Assembly: GCA_028564705.1 (NCBI GenBank)
Contig: JAPXFQ010002758.1
Coordinates: 744,001 to 808,000, forward strand
Length of the DNA: 64,000 nucleotides
Source: Apricaphanius iberus
Taxonomy: Eukaryota; Chordata; Actinopteri; Cyprinodontiformes; Aphaniidae
Reading direction: 5' to 3'
The notes under the pieces are model-generated. The model did no database searches, was not told the origin of the DNA, and saw only the letters and a list, made by a program, of their open reading frames with translations. The position numbers were made by a program, and so were the translations under genes. How positions within the stretch are numbered: position 1 is the first letter of the stretch; each line of letters opens with the position of its first letter. Below, in pieces: positions 1 to 13,007 of the stretch.

Positions 1-880
1 ATAACTGTTGGTAGTACTATTAATACTTTGAAACAACAGGTTAACCGTATTGCCTTTGTTTCTTACCTGTCTGCTCAGACAAACTGATGAACCATGTCTG
101 CAGGTTGAGATTCATTTACTCTGCTGAAGTGCACTTTGTGTCCAAAGTTGATCAACAATATGATACAAGGCAATAAATTATCTGCTATGCAAGGTTTATA
201 TTATTGTAATTTGTATAAATCTCTAAATGTGCAGATTTATATATTTGAGTTTCCTTGACTGTTATTGCATTAATTTCCAACCCTGTAGCCTAATGTTCAA
301 GGCCTTTTCTATACAGCACCTTTTACTTTACAAAGCAAACACTATTTGTGAAGCATTCCTGAAGTGATTAACTTTGGGGGGGGGACCTGTTTATTCTGGG
401 TAAGACTACAGTTAGCATTCTTGCAAATATAACTGACCTGATGGCTACTAAATAAAATGTCTTTGCACACAAATGTGACACAGGAGCCAGCTTCTGTCGT
501 GATCCCATATGAATGTTATACAAGAATTCTCTCCACTACAGCTGAGGAGGAGTACGCAAAACTCTGTGTGGCACACTGTAGATTGAATCATCAGTGAGAT
601 TTCCTGAGCTCCACACTCGTAATGTTACTCAAATTCTGAACACATAAAACCGTGCTTGGAGGTACACATGAATACCTGACTGTTAATTTTTTTAACTGTG
701 TATGTTTTTAGTGCCAAACATGTAACTGTGTTGTAAATAAAATAATTTTAGGAGAAATCAGACGTTTTAAATTAAAAATATTTTGGGAGCCAAAAAGAAA
801 AAAACTGCTGGTTTTTGTTGTTACGTTTTTTCCCTTTTATACCTTATTCTCACCTAATAGCATATGAAGATACTGGGTTT
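1..880. other. AT-rich DNA, no gene recognised
   Basis: Several AATAAA words (for example 452-457 and 738-743) but no coding exon seen. It could be the 3'UTR of a gene left of the window; this is a guess. Confidence 0.4.
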
Positions 881-888
881 GTTGCAAT

Positions 889-1234
889 TAGGGATGCATA
901 ATGTACTAGTATCGGTATCGGCTAAACTTAACCGATTCCATGAACCGATACTTAAAATGTGTAAATTCTGCAATAATTTGACAGAAAATGTTTTTTGTTT
1001 TTTTTGTTCTTGAAAATTTTCTTTTGAGGTCATTTTTATAAATATTTTATTTTTTTCCTAATTCACCATTATCTGTTGTAACAAGCAGAGAAGAGAATAA
1101 AACCTGCCTTCCAGTTCATTGCACTTTTTTTGTGTGGTAGAAGTATCGGCATTGGTACCTGGTATCGGTAAGTACTCTGTTCAAAGTATCGGAATGGTGT
1201 CGGTTTTGAAAAGAGTGGAATCGTTGCTTCCCTA
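889..1234 (+). mobile_element. hAT-type MITE, copy 1
   Basis: Begins TAGGGATGCATAATG and ends GTTGCTTCCCTA, flanked by a perfect 8-base duplication GTTGCAAT (881-888 and 1235-1242). The interior has the motif AAGTATCGGCATTGG that recurs in three more copies in this window. Confidence 0.85.
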
Positions 1235-1242
1235 GTTGCAAT

Positions 1243-2981
1243 GTTATGTTTTTGTTAAAGTGTTTATGTTGGCATGATGAATGCTTGCAGTGGCTGACAT
1301 GGCAGAGGGATTGGCCTTTGTTTCTTATTAAAGGTCTCCACTGAAAATCATGAAAAACGTTTTTTAAAACAATCAGTTATTCTTGAGCTGTATAAGCATG
1401 CTGCATGTCAATATGCATGCATCAGCTACTGAGGGAAAATGGACCAGAAAACGGCTGAGTTTGAAAAAGCCTGTCCACTGAACGTCATGGGGAACAATTT
1501 ATTTTCATTGGCTTCTGCTGCCTGGCTTGGGATCGCCCACAGGAATGCTGCATGCTTTGGCAAGGGAGCAGAGCTGCAGCTACAAGAAGCTAACTATTAT
1601 CAATTCAACACAGCAAAACACGTTCGGTATTTGTGGATATAACACATCAGGGCTACATTTTTATTTTTATTTGTTTACCCACAGAAGATGAGCTGAAAAA
1701 GAAATGGCTGGAATTTGTTTTTGGAACACCACCAGTAAAATACAACGCTGGGTCAATGATTTGTTTAGTCACTATCAGCACAATGACCTCGAAACTACAG
1801 ACCTCACAGTACTGGCTTTGCCTCAAAGCTGTATTTAAAACCAGGATCTGTACCGTCACAAAGCCGGAACACCAGCTCCCGGGCTACTGTAAGTGAATAA
1901 TAGATTGTTAACCCAATGTTTCACTTTTATGTATTGTCATTTGTAGGGGAAATTACCACGAATGTAGTCATTTGGCTACTGATAGTCAAAGGACTGCTTA
2001 TGGCAGTCAATAAAATAAATCAATTTATGGCAAATTATTATTTGGGGCACCACCTTTATCAGGAACTATTTTAATAGCCAAAATATCTATATCAGTCTCA
2101 TAATCTGAAGGAATTAATTATTTACCGTTTGACCATAAACTTTACAACGTGCTGAATCAAAAACGAAAAGTTACTTTCCAAATGAACAGTTAAAAATAAA
2201 AAGTGTACAAAAAGATGAATATGTAATGAGATGAGAAACCATTACTTCTGAAATGATTTTGGAGGAATCTGGGTCCTTTGGGAACCGAGGCTTGATCTGC
2301 AGCTGTTGGAATTAAGCTGAATTACTTTCGCTAATTGTAATTAGTTTAACTAATTTAGCACCAGTGGTTTACCTCTAAACCAATAAGCAATGTCTTTGGA
2401 TTAAGACATGTTAAGTTTAAAAATTATCTGGATAAGAGTAATTAACCTTTAGAGTATAACTTAATTTTTGGCTTTATCACGACAGTAAAACAATCTAATT
2501 CCCATATTTTTGATCAAATAAGGCGAGTTCAAACATGGCCAATGATTTTAGTTTCTGTTATTAAACAATTTATTTTCAAACAGTTCTGTTTGAACTGTTA
2601 ATAGTGATCTTAGTTTATGAAACGCCGGCCTAAACTAACACGTGGGCTTGTTTAGCTTTAGCTGTCTGCGACGCACGTTGGGCATTTAGAGTGGCTCAAA
2701 TACATTTATTAAACATTAGACAAAAAAGGAAAAACTCCTGGTTGATTTAGTAGTTCAAATTACAGGATTTAAAACGACTCTTTGTCCAGAAAAGTCTTAA
2801 AAACACTGATAAAAACTTCAGGCCTGGTTTACCCAAAGATGGCACATGAAACTTAAAAAGTTAACAATAAAAAAAGAAACACCTTTAAAATGTTTTATCC
2901 TAACTAATTTGCCTCTGCCCAAACAGACCTTATAACATTTCAGCTCTCCAAGCGTACTCCTTTGTGGATGGGTGAGGGGGC
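1243..2981. other. Noncoding, no feature recognised
   Basis: Short open frames at 1439-1896 show no homology I recognise and no codon bias. Otherwise AT-rich. Confidence 0.5.
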
Positions 2982-2984
2982 TAA

Positions 2985-3530
2985 AGCTTGGTTTATGCTT
3001 GCCGCGTCCGCGAGGTCCGCACGGCTCCACGCGGCCAAATAACGTCATTTTAGCAACCACGCCTCTCCGCGCGGCCTCCTCCCGCCCCAAAATTTCCGTC
3101 CCGCGCACCTAGGAAAATTTGAAACTACGCTGTCCGCGCCGAAAAACATGGCGCTCATATTGCCGGAGGTTCGTAAAAAAAGATCTTTATGATTTGGCCG
3201 ATAGAGATCACTGTGATCAACTGTGTTTTAATGGAAGAGAGGACGGTCTCCTTTTTTCGTCTTTTTTCCTAATAAATAGCATAAAAGTTCTGCTTTGTTT
3301 AAGCTCACGGGTATCACCATCTTGTAAACAACAGTGATTACTACTTCTACTATGGTGTAGTGTTGTATGCATGCCGTAGAGCCCTACGCCGCCCCCTACA
3401 GTCGTCAAGAATATTGGCTCTCAGCAGGGACAGGCCACAAAAAGTATAAACGCTGCAAGAAGGCGTCTCGGCCGGTTCCGCACGTCTCGTTTCCGCGCGG
3501 AATGTTCATGCGGCAAGCATAAACCAAGCA
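2985..3530. mobile_element. MITE with long terminal inverted repeats, Harbinger-like
   Basis: The ends GCTTGGTTTATGCTTGCCGC (left) and GCGGCAAGCATAAACCAAGC (right) are perfect inverted repeats, bordered by TAA on each side (2982-2984 and 3531-3533). A 3-base TWA target is typical of PIF/Harbinger. The element is much more CpG-rich than its surroundings. Confidence 0.8.
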
Positions 3531-3533
3531 TAA

Positions 3534-6500
3534 GAAGACGTTAGCCCAGCAGGCCAACAAAGGGTTACTAAGCTAGTTAGTAGGCTAGTAGTTCCTGGAG
3601 CTTCTGATCGGGATGTCGTTTCACTCCTTTCTGAGTTCAGCTGTGTGGCGGCTGGCCCCGACACTCACGAACAGTACCTCTGGACCCCCCTGACGATGCA
3701 GCCTCTGGCACGAAGGGATGCTGCCTCTATCTGGTTCAGGCATACAGTCCGGCTGGGTTAGGTCCTCCACCACGTGTGGCTCTGTTTTTCAGCGCTCTGA
3801 AACTCAGAGGGGGAGTTTTGTCGGGCTCTGAGGATAAACAACGACTTTGTTTATTAATGTTAAGGATTCACCTGGTTTGGGCAGTCTTTTGGTTCTTTGA
3901 AGTGAGTTTCTCCAGAAACTCGTGCCTTCCTTTGCTAGCCAAGGAATAAGCTTGGAAATTCTGTTTCTCTTCTGTTGCCCACTGCGGCCGGCAGCAGCAT
4001 GCGGAACGGTCTGCAGAGTTCAGGCAGAACGAAGGGGTTTGTTTATCAATGTTTTTCAGTCACCTGATCGGTCGTCCGTCGAGTGTTGCTCGAATGAATT
4101 CCTCCTCTAACTCAGACGTGTTTATATATTTCCGCGTCCCCACTTCCTGTGGGGCTAGAGCAGAGTAGCGCCACCTGATGGCTGTGTGTGACCCAACACA
4201 TTAAAATGTGCCAACCTTGGCTGACATGCTAATATCTGTGACCACATCGACCCACAGATGTAGCTTATTTAACTATCCTCAAACCTAACCTAAGCTACAA
4301 ACTACAACTTTGGATTTCAGCAGCTAAATCTGTCCTCAGATTGGGCACCAGCCTCCATGACCCTGCAAAGAATAGATGCTATAGATAATGGGTGGATGGA
4401 AGGTCATATTGTTTATTACACTTGGTGGTAGTGTGAGGTTCTTGGACTGCTTTGCTTCTTCGTGAACTGGAACAATTACTTCAAGTGATTGAGCCACAAA
4501 TTCTCATCTCGAGTGGTAAATCCTTTTAGAGAGGCCGTTAGTTTGTGACTTTTTGCACTGGAGCTCTTGGGTTAAATAGCAGGACAATGGCTCATGGCCC
4601 GATCACTCAGGCCTCTTTCGAATGGCTCAAACAATTGTAAAAATCTTAAGTGTCCAGGTCAAAGTCCAGACTCAAATCCAATTAAGATGTGATGGAATTA
4701 ATACTAAGCAGACTTCTAGCAGAAAAAACCTCCTAATGTAGCTACATTAAAACCATTTTTTAAAGGGTGAGGCAAAATTACTCCACAGCTGTTGCTCCAA
4801 AGAATACAACTATTTCTAAGGTTCAACAGGCAATTAATTTTTAGGTGTTTTTATTCAGTTATGATTTGAAAGTTTTATTTAATATTTAACCAAGTTACCT
4901 TTGTCTGACATTAAAAGTAGCTTGATTTGAAACCCTTAAGTGTTACAAAAAAAAACAAAAAATCTAATCTGGAAGGGGAAACATACTCTATGGTGGGAGA
5001 GAACATAATCAGATAAACAGAGACATCAGCTTAATATTTTCAGACAATATAAATCATTATTTTATATTGCAAATTAAAATTTCCTTTATTTTTCTAGATT
5101 TCCCTCGAAATATATTTACGTGGCCAAAAGAAAAAAAAAATGACTAGTAACATTTTGGATTTTCCAGAGAGGGGGATAAGCAGGATGTCGAGATGAGATG
5201 TTCAATTGTGACTGATGTGGGTGTAAGAAAAAAATCAAAATAAACCATTCAGGATCACACAGGATTGTAACTCAACATCATAAAAAGCGCAAGTGAAGAC
5301 AGTGTTGTGACTCGTCTCAGGCTGATTATCTTTGCTGTCGTCGTCAGGCATCGTGATGTTTCTGTAAAAACACAAAATGAAGACCTCATCATGAACATTG
5401 TACCATGTTACATGCAAAATAAAATTAAAAGGCAGTTTTCTATTGTTTCCCCTTATAAATAACTTCAAAGCAACATTTCAAAATATTTAAAAAAGACCAA
5501 GAAAAGGTTGCAAGAAATTAATCACATTATTCAATTCGGCTACAACAATTGTTCAATTTTTGCTCCTCCATCTACCCCAAAGTGTGGCCCATGGGCCATC
5601 TAAGGCCCTTGGACTGATTTAGTATGGTCCCTATCCACCATTTGAGAACGGTACATGATGCAATTGGCACTACAAAACAAATGATTGATGCAGATGGAGA
5701 CTTTCTTTTAAAAGGGGCATCATTTTTGTTGGCAAATTAAAATGATTAGAAAATGCTCCATGGTACAAAGCAAATTATTAATGTTTTAACAATCATATTT
5801 TTTTTCTTTCTTTTTAACAACTAATACAAAAGCAGAGTTGGAGACAACCAAACATAGCTAAAAATAACATATTTTCAAAGAATGACCCAAACCACTTTCT
5901 TTCTACTGAATTTTTTTTTTCGTTTCGTTTTTCTTTAAAAATAGCCCACACCAAGACACATTTTAAATGTAAAAAATAAAAAATGTATTTTGTAGCCCAC
6001 AGGACGTTCAACTTGATGATTTTGGCCCTGGTATCAAAAATGTTGGCATCTCTCCTCTACACTATAGCCACAAACAGTTGAATAAATGAGAATGATAACA
6101 CCCAGTATAAATAAAATGATTGCTATCACTAAAATTTCTATCTACCTTTCTATCTTCATGTTGTAGTGGAAGAATTATTTCAAGATTAGTTATTTTCAGT
6201 GATTAGTAATTATTAGTAAAGGAATCCGGTTAATATAGCATAATGCTTGGGACTTAGAGACTGAAGTTGGAGGAGACTTATTGACATTTTTCCTACTCTG
6301 GCTCATCTGACGGAAAATAACATTATGTCTATAGAATAGTTCACTCTGAGATAAGTTCACAGAGCTTACTGAGAGGGACGCACACTCATGTCTAGATGGG
6401 GAGAGAGCAATTACCCAGAAGATGGGTTTCTGTCCCATTCCTAATAAACATGTTAAGAACTCCAACAAAGACTGAATCAGCCTTTTTCCTTATCTACATC

Positions 6501-6775
6501 TATATGGAATTCTGCCATATCAATGTTTACCATTGAGGAACATATTTTCTGCTGTTTATCTAATGAGAAAATAATTAAAAGCAATGCTTTCAATTGCCTG
6601 CATGTCGTTATCTAGGGTGGTGGAGGCATGCGCATAACAGACGCGTGTGAAACATCATTTACTCCCTGTTTCACTGCCCTCAGTTTTTTTTGTGGGTTTA
6701 TTTCTCAACCAGGCACACTTGTTAAGTCCGTTAATATGCGGTAACATATTTTATTTAACTGTCTATTAACGCACC
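3534..6775. other. Noncoding intergenic DNA
   Basis: No gene seen. Contains scattered old repeat pieces such as GGGTGGATGGA near 4390. Confidence 0.5.
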
Positions 6776-7288
6776 TTAAAGGCACAGTGTGTAATTCTCG
6801 GCCAGTAGGAGGCAATACATACCTAAAGTATCACAAGCATGCGGTATCTGTGTCTTCGAGTAAGAAACTCAACAACGGAGGTTCAACTAGTACTGTTTCC
6901 AAACGCTCAATTCCCTGAGAATGATCTATTTGCAGCAACATGACGAGCACATCAGTCTCTCATTCATCGCTTGGAACTAGCGAAGAGGTAAAAATGTATT
7001 TATGGCTAAACTTTTTTGCATTTTGAGGGGAAATCAATGTTTTAATATCGGCCGTGTTCCATGCGCTTTGTCTGTCCGGGCTCTTGTAGAAGTAAAGACG
7101 TCCCCTTATATGGCTTTCCCCTGAAAAGACGCCCCACGACTATGTATTTTAAAACAGATTTTTAAAGTCATATTTTACAATATCAACAATATTTTGCAAT
7201 TAATGTGCTTTACGTAATAATTTTTTACATAATATTTTATTGGTAATTTTCAAAGATGTACTGCAAAAACTACACACTGTCACTTTAA
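6776..7288 (+). mobile_element. MITE with TTAA target, copy A
   Basis: Starts TTAAAGGCACAGTGTGTAAT and ends ACACACTGTCACTTTAA, so the ends are inverted repeats within a TTAA duplication, as in piggyBac-type elements. A second copy lies inverted at 16346-16852. Confidence 0.78.
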
Positions 7289-7453
7289 GCATACACATCC
7301 GACATGCATTAGTGGATCGCTGACAGGTGCTGCTAATCAGAGCAGAGCAGCTTATCCAAACCATCGAGAACCAGCAAAAGGCAAAACAAAAACGTGTTGA
7401 TTTATGCTGTTTAATGCAGGTAATATTATCAAAATGAAGCTTAGTTAATACAT

Positions 7454-7736
7454 AAGGGATAAGGCCCGACGATGTGTTATCAGAAAATATTAATAATTTA
7501 ATATCTCCCGTATACAGGCGTTGCCAAGCAACGTGGCCACACAGCAAGCCAACCGCAGCAGTTTATCAGTAATGGGAAGTGAGATTATGGCTTTACCTTA
7601 CGTTACCTTACTGTATACTGTATAAGAAAAAATAAGCAGGTGTCCATTATCAGAAAATAATAATGGGACGCTTCGCGTCTGACGGTTCACATCCATTATT
7701 TTCTGATATTGGACACCTCTTCGGGCATTATCCCTT
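7454..7736. mobile_element. Small MITE with inverted ends
   Basis: AAGGGATAAGGCCCGACGATG at left is matched in inverted form by CTTCGGGCATTATCCCTT at right. The 8-base flanks TAATACAT and TTTTACAT agree in 6 positions. An internal near-palindrome surrounds GACGCTTCGCGTC. Confidence 0.6.
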
Positions 7737-7749
7737 TTTTACATTTTTT

Positions 7750-8215
7750 ATCCCACAGTTTTTTCTCTTTATTCATCACCCAGTCTAGTCTAAGTCTAGT
7801 CCTGGGCATTGCTCTCCCTCCACCAACCCCAGGAGGACCCTACACTGAGCTCAACCCTCCTTCATGCTTTGAGAAGTTTTTTGAAAACTTCTTTTCACCT
7901 GAAGGGGTGGGGATTCCCCAGCTGGACATAGCGCGTGGAAGGATCACGTTATTCCAACCAGATCCTCCCCAATCTTTCAGGAGCCCTGGTCAGCCAGGAG
8001 GGGGGAACTAGTGCTTGGTTTTTTTTTTTTGTGGGTAGCTCACATTAGCTACTCAAGGGCACACGCGAAGAACATGCAAACTCCAGAAAGGCCCTTTCGC
8101 CAACCCCACCCATGGTGTGGGTGCCGATGATATGGAGGAACAAACACACAAACACACAGGGACAGTGTCCCCGGCGGGAATCGAACCCAGGACCGTCTAG
8201 CTGTGATACCAACAA
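7750..8215. repeat. Teleost dispersed repeat, possibly LINE-derived
   Basis: Includes GAACATGCAAACTCC and GGGAATCGAACCCAGGACC, a word pair very common in fish genomes at degenerate LINE-related repeats. The class is not certain. No gene is recognised in it. Confidence 0.45.
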
Positions 8216-9264
8216 TACCAATGTTAACTATTTAATATCCCTTGCTAGTTAGTTCACACTAGGAATTAACCTACTTCTCTGTCATTTCTGTGTAAAACTT
8301 TACTGCTTTTCACATATTTGAAAGAAATCTTTATTTTTTTCACAACAAACAAAGCACGTCACAGAGGGTCTGTACAGGTGGAAATAGAATATAAGTGGCT
8401 TAGAAAAAATATACATGGTTAATTTTCATAGTACAGTTCTACTCATCCTAATTATATTTCAAAATGTTCCTTTCTACACTTTCATTAATTTTTAATGCCA
8501 CAATAGAAAGACCAGAGTTAGAGAGGAGACATAAGACCAGAAGCCAGCAGCAGGAACAATGACCCAGGGTCTTCACAGGTAAGGAGAGATTAGAACTTGC
8601 CAAGAAATAGTGATCCATTGCTTGGAGAAACCAGATAGGTATCAGGTCAGGGTTTTTCTTATGTTTTGGAATTACTCTCATTCCCACTCCAAAAAAAATT
8701 GTTTGTCTATACTTTAACAGGGATCCAACTGGGTTCAGCCATCCGGACCGATTTGTTTTAATATTCTTTAGAACCATAGGCATCACCTTTCACACCAAAT
8801 ATTTTTTTAGATAGTAAATCTATGAGTATATGATAGTGTTTGTTCTGGTAATTCAGTTGATGTCACTAAGTTTGATTACCCATTTAAAAAACATTTTTAA
8901 CGTGTATTCCAAAGAGGTGATTGGTCATCGTCATGTGTTATTTATTGTGAGTTGCTGACGCCAGTGTGTGAACTTGAACCTTCATTCTTTAACACATGGA
9001 GTTAACATGCTAACTTAGGTTCAGGAGCAGGACCACGCTTCAACTGTCATCGTATGCAGTAATCAACACTTACTCAATCCACCTGGCTTTCCAGATATCT
9101 CGCACTTCACTAATCAATCAGTGATCTATGTAAGCCAGGCTCGCCTCAGCTTCAACGTCTGTCACGTTCGTTTCACATCCCTCACTACCCGACCCAATCC
9201 GTGGTCTAACTTTGATCTACTTTACTGCTTCATACCCTTAAGTTCTGTCCCGTCGAACCCAAAT
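8216..9264. other. Noncoding intergenic DNA before the minisatellite
   Basis: The minus-strand open frame at 8448-8786 is not recognised. Nothing else seen. Confidence 0.45.
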
Positions 9265-9548
9265 TTTTTCGACCCTTCGTCCCTCATCCCTTTGAACCTC
9301 ATCCCTTTGACCCTTCCCTCATCCGTTCGACCCTCATCCCTTCGACCCTCAACCCTTCATCCCTTCTACCCTCATCCCTTCGACCCTTCCCTCCTTACTT
9401 CAACCCTCATCCCTTCAACCCTCATCCCTTCTACCCTCATCCCTTCCACCCTTCCCTCCTTACTTCAACCTTCATCCCTTCATCCCTTCGATCCTTCGAC
9501 CTTCATCCCTTCGACCCTTCCCTCATCCCTCCATCCTCATCCCCTACC
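9265..9548. repeat. CT-rich minisatellite
   Basis: Tandem variants of a unit close to CTCATCCCTTCGACC, about 15 bases long, with a longer period marked by CTCCTTACTTCAACC at about 9390 and 9457. One strand is almost pure pyrimidine. Confidence 0.85.
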
Positions 9549-9805
9549 TCTCGTTTAGCTTACTCACAGTCCTAGCCTTTTCTAACATCTCTTTCTTTCA
9601 GGTTTGTCTGGGGGTCCTGAGGAGGAACAGGAAAGATGAACTCCTGAAGACTGCACCCCCACACTGAGTCCACCTCCTGACCTCCATTGGCTCGTCTCCC
9701 CAGACTTCCGTTCTCGCCGTTCATTCAATAAACCTTTAATCACAATCTATGATGCGTGGACCCTGCTAGTGAAGTAGTTGTTAAATCTTTTCAGACTAAC
9801 AGTTG
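9549..9805. other. Sequence resembling a retroelement end
   Basis: TTTCTTTCAG, a short C-rich block and CATTCAATAAACC in this order resemble the end of an LTR-type element or a terminal exon. Not assignable. Confidence 0.25.
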
Positions 9806-9813
9806 AGACTGAT
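9806..9813. repeat. Left target-site duplication of hAT element (AGACTGAT)
   Basis: Identical to 13519-13526. Confidence 0.88.
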
Positions 9814-10286
9814 CACTAGCGGAACAAATCAGAGCTGGGCCGGGGGCGGAGCAAATGACCGGGCCCCTTAAACCCAAATAATACAGTATGGTGACATCAT
9901 TTTACAACATACACATGCCCGCAACGGCGGAGCTTACAAGCTTCGGCACCACGGAGAGCGACTGCGGCTTGCACTTACAGTATATAGCCCTTTTCATTGC
10001 AGACATACACCCATTCACACACACATTCACGCACAAGTTGCATGTAATTTTTTAAGTTCATCAAACGGACATGAACAATAACAAAACCAAGAGAACAAAA
10101 ACATTAGGCTATGGTCACCAATAATAAAACAACACAAATTCGAAGCAGTTCAGCACCACGGATAGTGACCGCATCATTTTGACGAATTCAACTCAGTATT
10201 AGTAGTAGTATCAGTAGCTAGAGTAAAACTGGCACAGCGGCCCACATGTTCACAAACATAATTTCAATATAAAGGCCAACTCGCTA

Positions 10287-12691
10287 CTATTTGAAGGGCA
10301 TACGACGAGCCTTGCGCTCCGCGAACTCGTCCACGATGCTCTTTATGTCCATTTTCTTTGCTCTTTCATTCTCTATGGACAACATGGCAAGTCCACTCAG
10401 TCTCTCTTGTCCCACTGTGCTCCTCAAGTGGTTTTTAATTAGTTTTAATTTGGAGAATGAGCGCTCAGAGGTTGCAACGGTGACGGGAAGAGTCAAAAAT
10501 AAAAGGAGGGCGGTGCAAACCTCACTGAAAGTCGAAATTACAACTGGGTGGTTGACAATGAGCATTTTTCCCAGATCCGCCACAGACTTTTGCTTTGTTA
10601 TCTGGTCCCTGAACGAGGTTCTAAAACAAAGCAGCTGGTCAGGGAAGCTGGGAGCGATGTCCCGACTGTAGTGCTCGCTAAGCCGCCGTGCAGCTTGGTG
10701 TAACTCCTCATCTGCTGCTCGCAGCAGTGTGTTGGGGTGAATTGCCTCAAACATATTCACAGTTCCATTTAAGCTGGTGAATCTTTGGGACAGTTGCTGG
10801 ATGATAATATCAAGACAGGCGTTAAAAACATTCACCCGAAAGTTGCTCTCTCCGTCAGAGAGGCGGCTGTCTTCAGAAAGTTCATCAAAGTGACGCTTAA
10901 CTTTTCTGGCCCTGGTTGCTTCAAACTGCGTTTGACTTCCCCATTTTGTAGCTAGAGCAAGAGTGGCAGACTTAGCCTCATCAAATTGCTCCCTAAACTC
11001 CGTCAAAACATTGATGGCGTTTTGCAGAAGAGTAGATGCTTTCAAAATATCCGCGTCCTCAGCTTGTAGTAACTGTGAGACAGTGTTTATGCACTCAAGA
11101 ATCTTACATTGCATGTTGACTAAAAATATGAAAGAAAATTTGATTATGACATTTTTGAGTGCACTTGCTTCATTACGCTCATCTTTTTTTTTACTGGTCA
11201 GGGATATTTTGACGAGAGTTTTTATAATGTCTCCATATCTGTGCCTTAACGCAAAAAGCGCATCATGTCGAGAGGACCAGCGGGTGGGGCAGAGGCGTTT
11301 TAATGTGACGGGTCTGCTCTCTGGTGTCATTAACTCACTCAGGAGCGCCCATCGTTTGATGCTGTGACCAAAAAAGTTGTACAGATTCTCTACAGTCATA
11401 GAACTGTTTCATTCCAGGGACATTTTTAACCGAGTCGTTGAGAGCAAGGTTGAGGTTATGAGCAGCGCAATGAATGTAACATGCAAGGGGCTCCCTCTCC
11501 GTTATCCTTGCCTGTACGCCTGAATACACACCACTCATATTCGCGGCCCCATCATAGCCCTGTCCGCGGCATTTTGACAGATGTAATCCATTCCGTTCTA
11601 TAGAGCCCAGGATTTGGTTTTCAAGCTCTGACGCTGATGAGCCCACAGTCGCTTCAAAACCCAAAAAAACTTCTTTAATCTGTATATCTGTTGCAATATC
11701 CATGTCATTCTTAACAACAGTTACGTAGCGGTACACTTGGCTCAGCTGGACTATCTTTGACACATCTTGCGTTGTGTCCATGATAATGGAATAAAACGGG
11801 GCTTCGTTTATTTCATTAATTATGTCAGCTTTCACACGTTGAGACAGGATGTATATAATCTCATCTTGAATCTGGTGACTTAGGTATTTCACTGACCCTT
11901 CTGATCGATTGATTAGCTCTCTCAAAACAGGGTCGTTGCGAGCTAATAACTCGATGATTGACAAAAAGTTGCCTGCATTTCCCTGACCTAGAACTTCCCT
12001 GAACTTTCCCCTGAATGCCAGGTTGCATGAAGCCAGAGTAAGCGTTACATTTACAATGCGCTCCAGGACCTGTCTCCAAAACAAGGCTGCATTACGCACT
12101 TTTCTCTCCATTTCACCGTCTATTGTGCTGTTAAGTTTCCACTGCTGGTAGACTATGCATGCACCAAGATGTATTTGCGTGAATTCATGCTTCTCAACTT
12201 TTGCAGAAAGATGTTTCCAGTCTCTTATTCCATTAACCCATGCATTATTGTAATAAGGGGCATTTCGGTTGGCAAACAACCAGCAAGGCTCACAGTAACA
12301 TCGGTCTAATTTGGGGGAATAGCACATCCAGCTGCGGGGAAGCTTCATCCCAACTTTGGTGGTAGAGGTGTAATGACTTTCAGAAAAACATCGATTGTCA
12401 TTATCAGTGGGAAATGGACCTTTGGGTCTGCACGGGCCCATCTTAAGTATATATCTTTTGATGTTGGCGTCCTGGATGTTCTCAGCAAAATTGGCCCGAT
12501 CAGTCGGAAAACATTCCTGGGTAGGGTTTTCATGATCTGCGGTCTGCGTGTCACCTGTAGCGGTAGGAGACCTGCTGCTGCTTTCATTCCTAGTGTCCAG
12601 TGAGGGTGAGGAGAGGGGCTGCTGATCAGGCACCAGGTGTGGCTCTGCCCTGCTGGAGCAGCTAGCAACGGCTGAGTCCCTGACATCACCG
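10287..12691 (-). pseudogene. ZMYM1-like hAT transposase, main exon, one frameshift
   Basis: The first part (to about 11400) has the TTF-type zinc-finger-like stretch RCYCEPCWLFANRN, then FYSIIMDTTQDVSK and GYDGAANMSGVYSG, which carry the first two catalytic Asp candidates. The second part (11399-10287) ends with the hAT dimerisation block LPVTVATSERSFSKLKLI, which carries the catalytic Glu candidate, and stops after RRMPFK. The two parts lie in different frames; the break is at about 11390-11405, where FYD should run into TVENLYNFF. One extra base or two missing bases would explain it. Apart from this the frame is open. Confidence 0.9.
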
Positions 12692-12807
12692 CTATACCGC
12701 CGAGAGAGAGAGGGGGGTAAGCTAGGCGGCTGGGCTACTACAGTTTACAACCAACAGTTTACAACTACTCACACACATTGTGTTATACTGATTTTTATAA
12801 TTAATAC

Positions 12808-13007
12808 CTTAAATCAACCTGGCTCTCTGGCTGTCCTGGTATTTTTGGCGGGCCTGGATCACTGCCAACAAAAAAGCCGGCTTTATCTCCATGACGACGA
12901 ACAAAATATGTGTCCAGTTTTGGTAATTTAGCATTGCCTTGATCTCTTTTTTCCTTCTCCTTTCGCTTTGTCGCTCCACTTTTGTGCTTATATGAAGTGC
13001 CACTCAT
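12808..13007 (-). pseudogene. hAT transposase exon 1
   Basis: Starts MSGTSYKHKSGATKRKEK, a lysine-rich N terminus common in ZMYM1-like hAT transposases, with LPKLDTYF. Donor AAG|GTATTA is followed by a 116-base intron whose acceptor at 12692-12693 keeps the frame. Confidence 0.8.

Noticed and set aside
1439..1896. Two overlapping plus-strand open frames
   Set aside because: Short, unrecognised, no splice or promoter context.
7200..7547. 115-codon minus-strand open frame
   Set aside because: Straddles the end of one MITE and the start of another.
9265..9548. CRISPR-like array
   Set aside because: Units are adjacent without unique spacers; it is a minisatellite in eukaryotic DNA.
9121..9558. 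145-codon open frame
   Set aside because: It runs mostly through the CT-rich minisatellite; the protein is only PST/L repeats.
10291..11367. Plus-strand open frames of 126 and 134 codons
   Set aside because: They are antisense to the well-supported hAT transposase frame.
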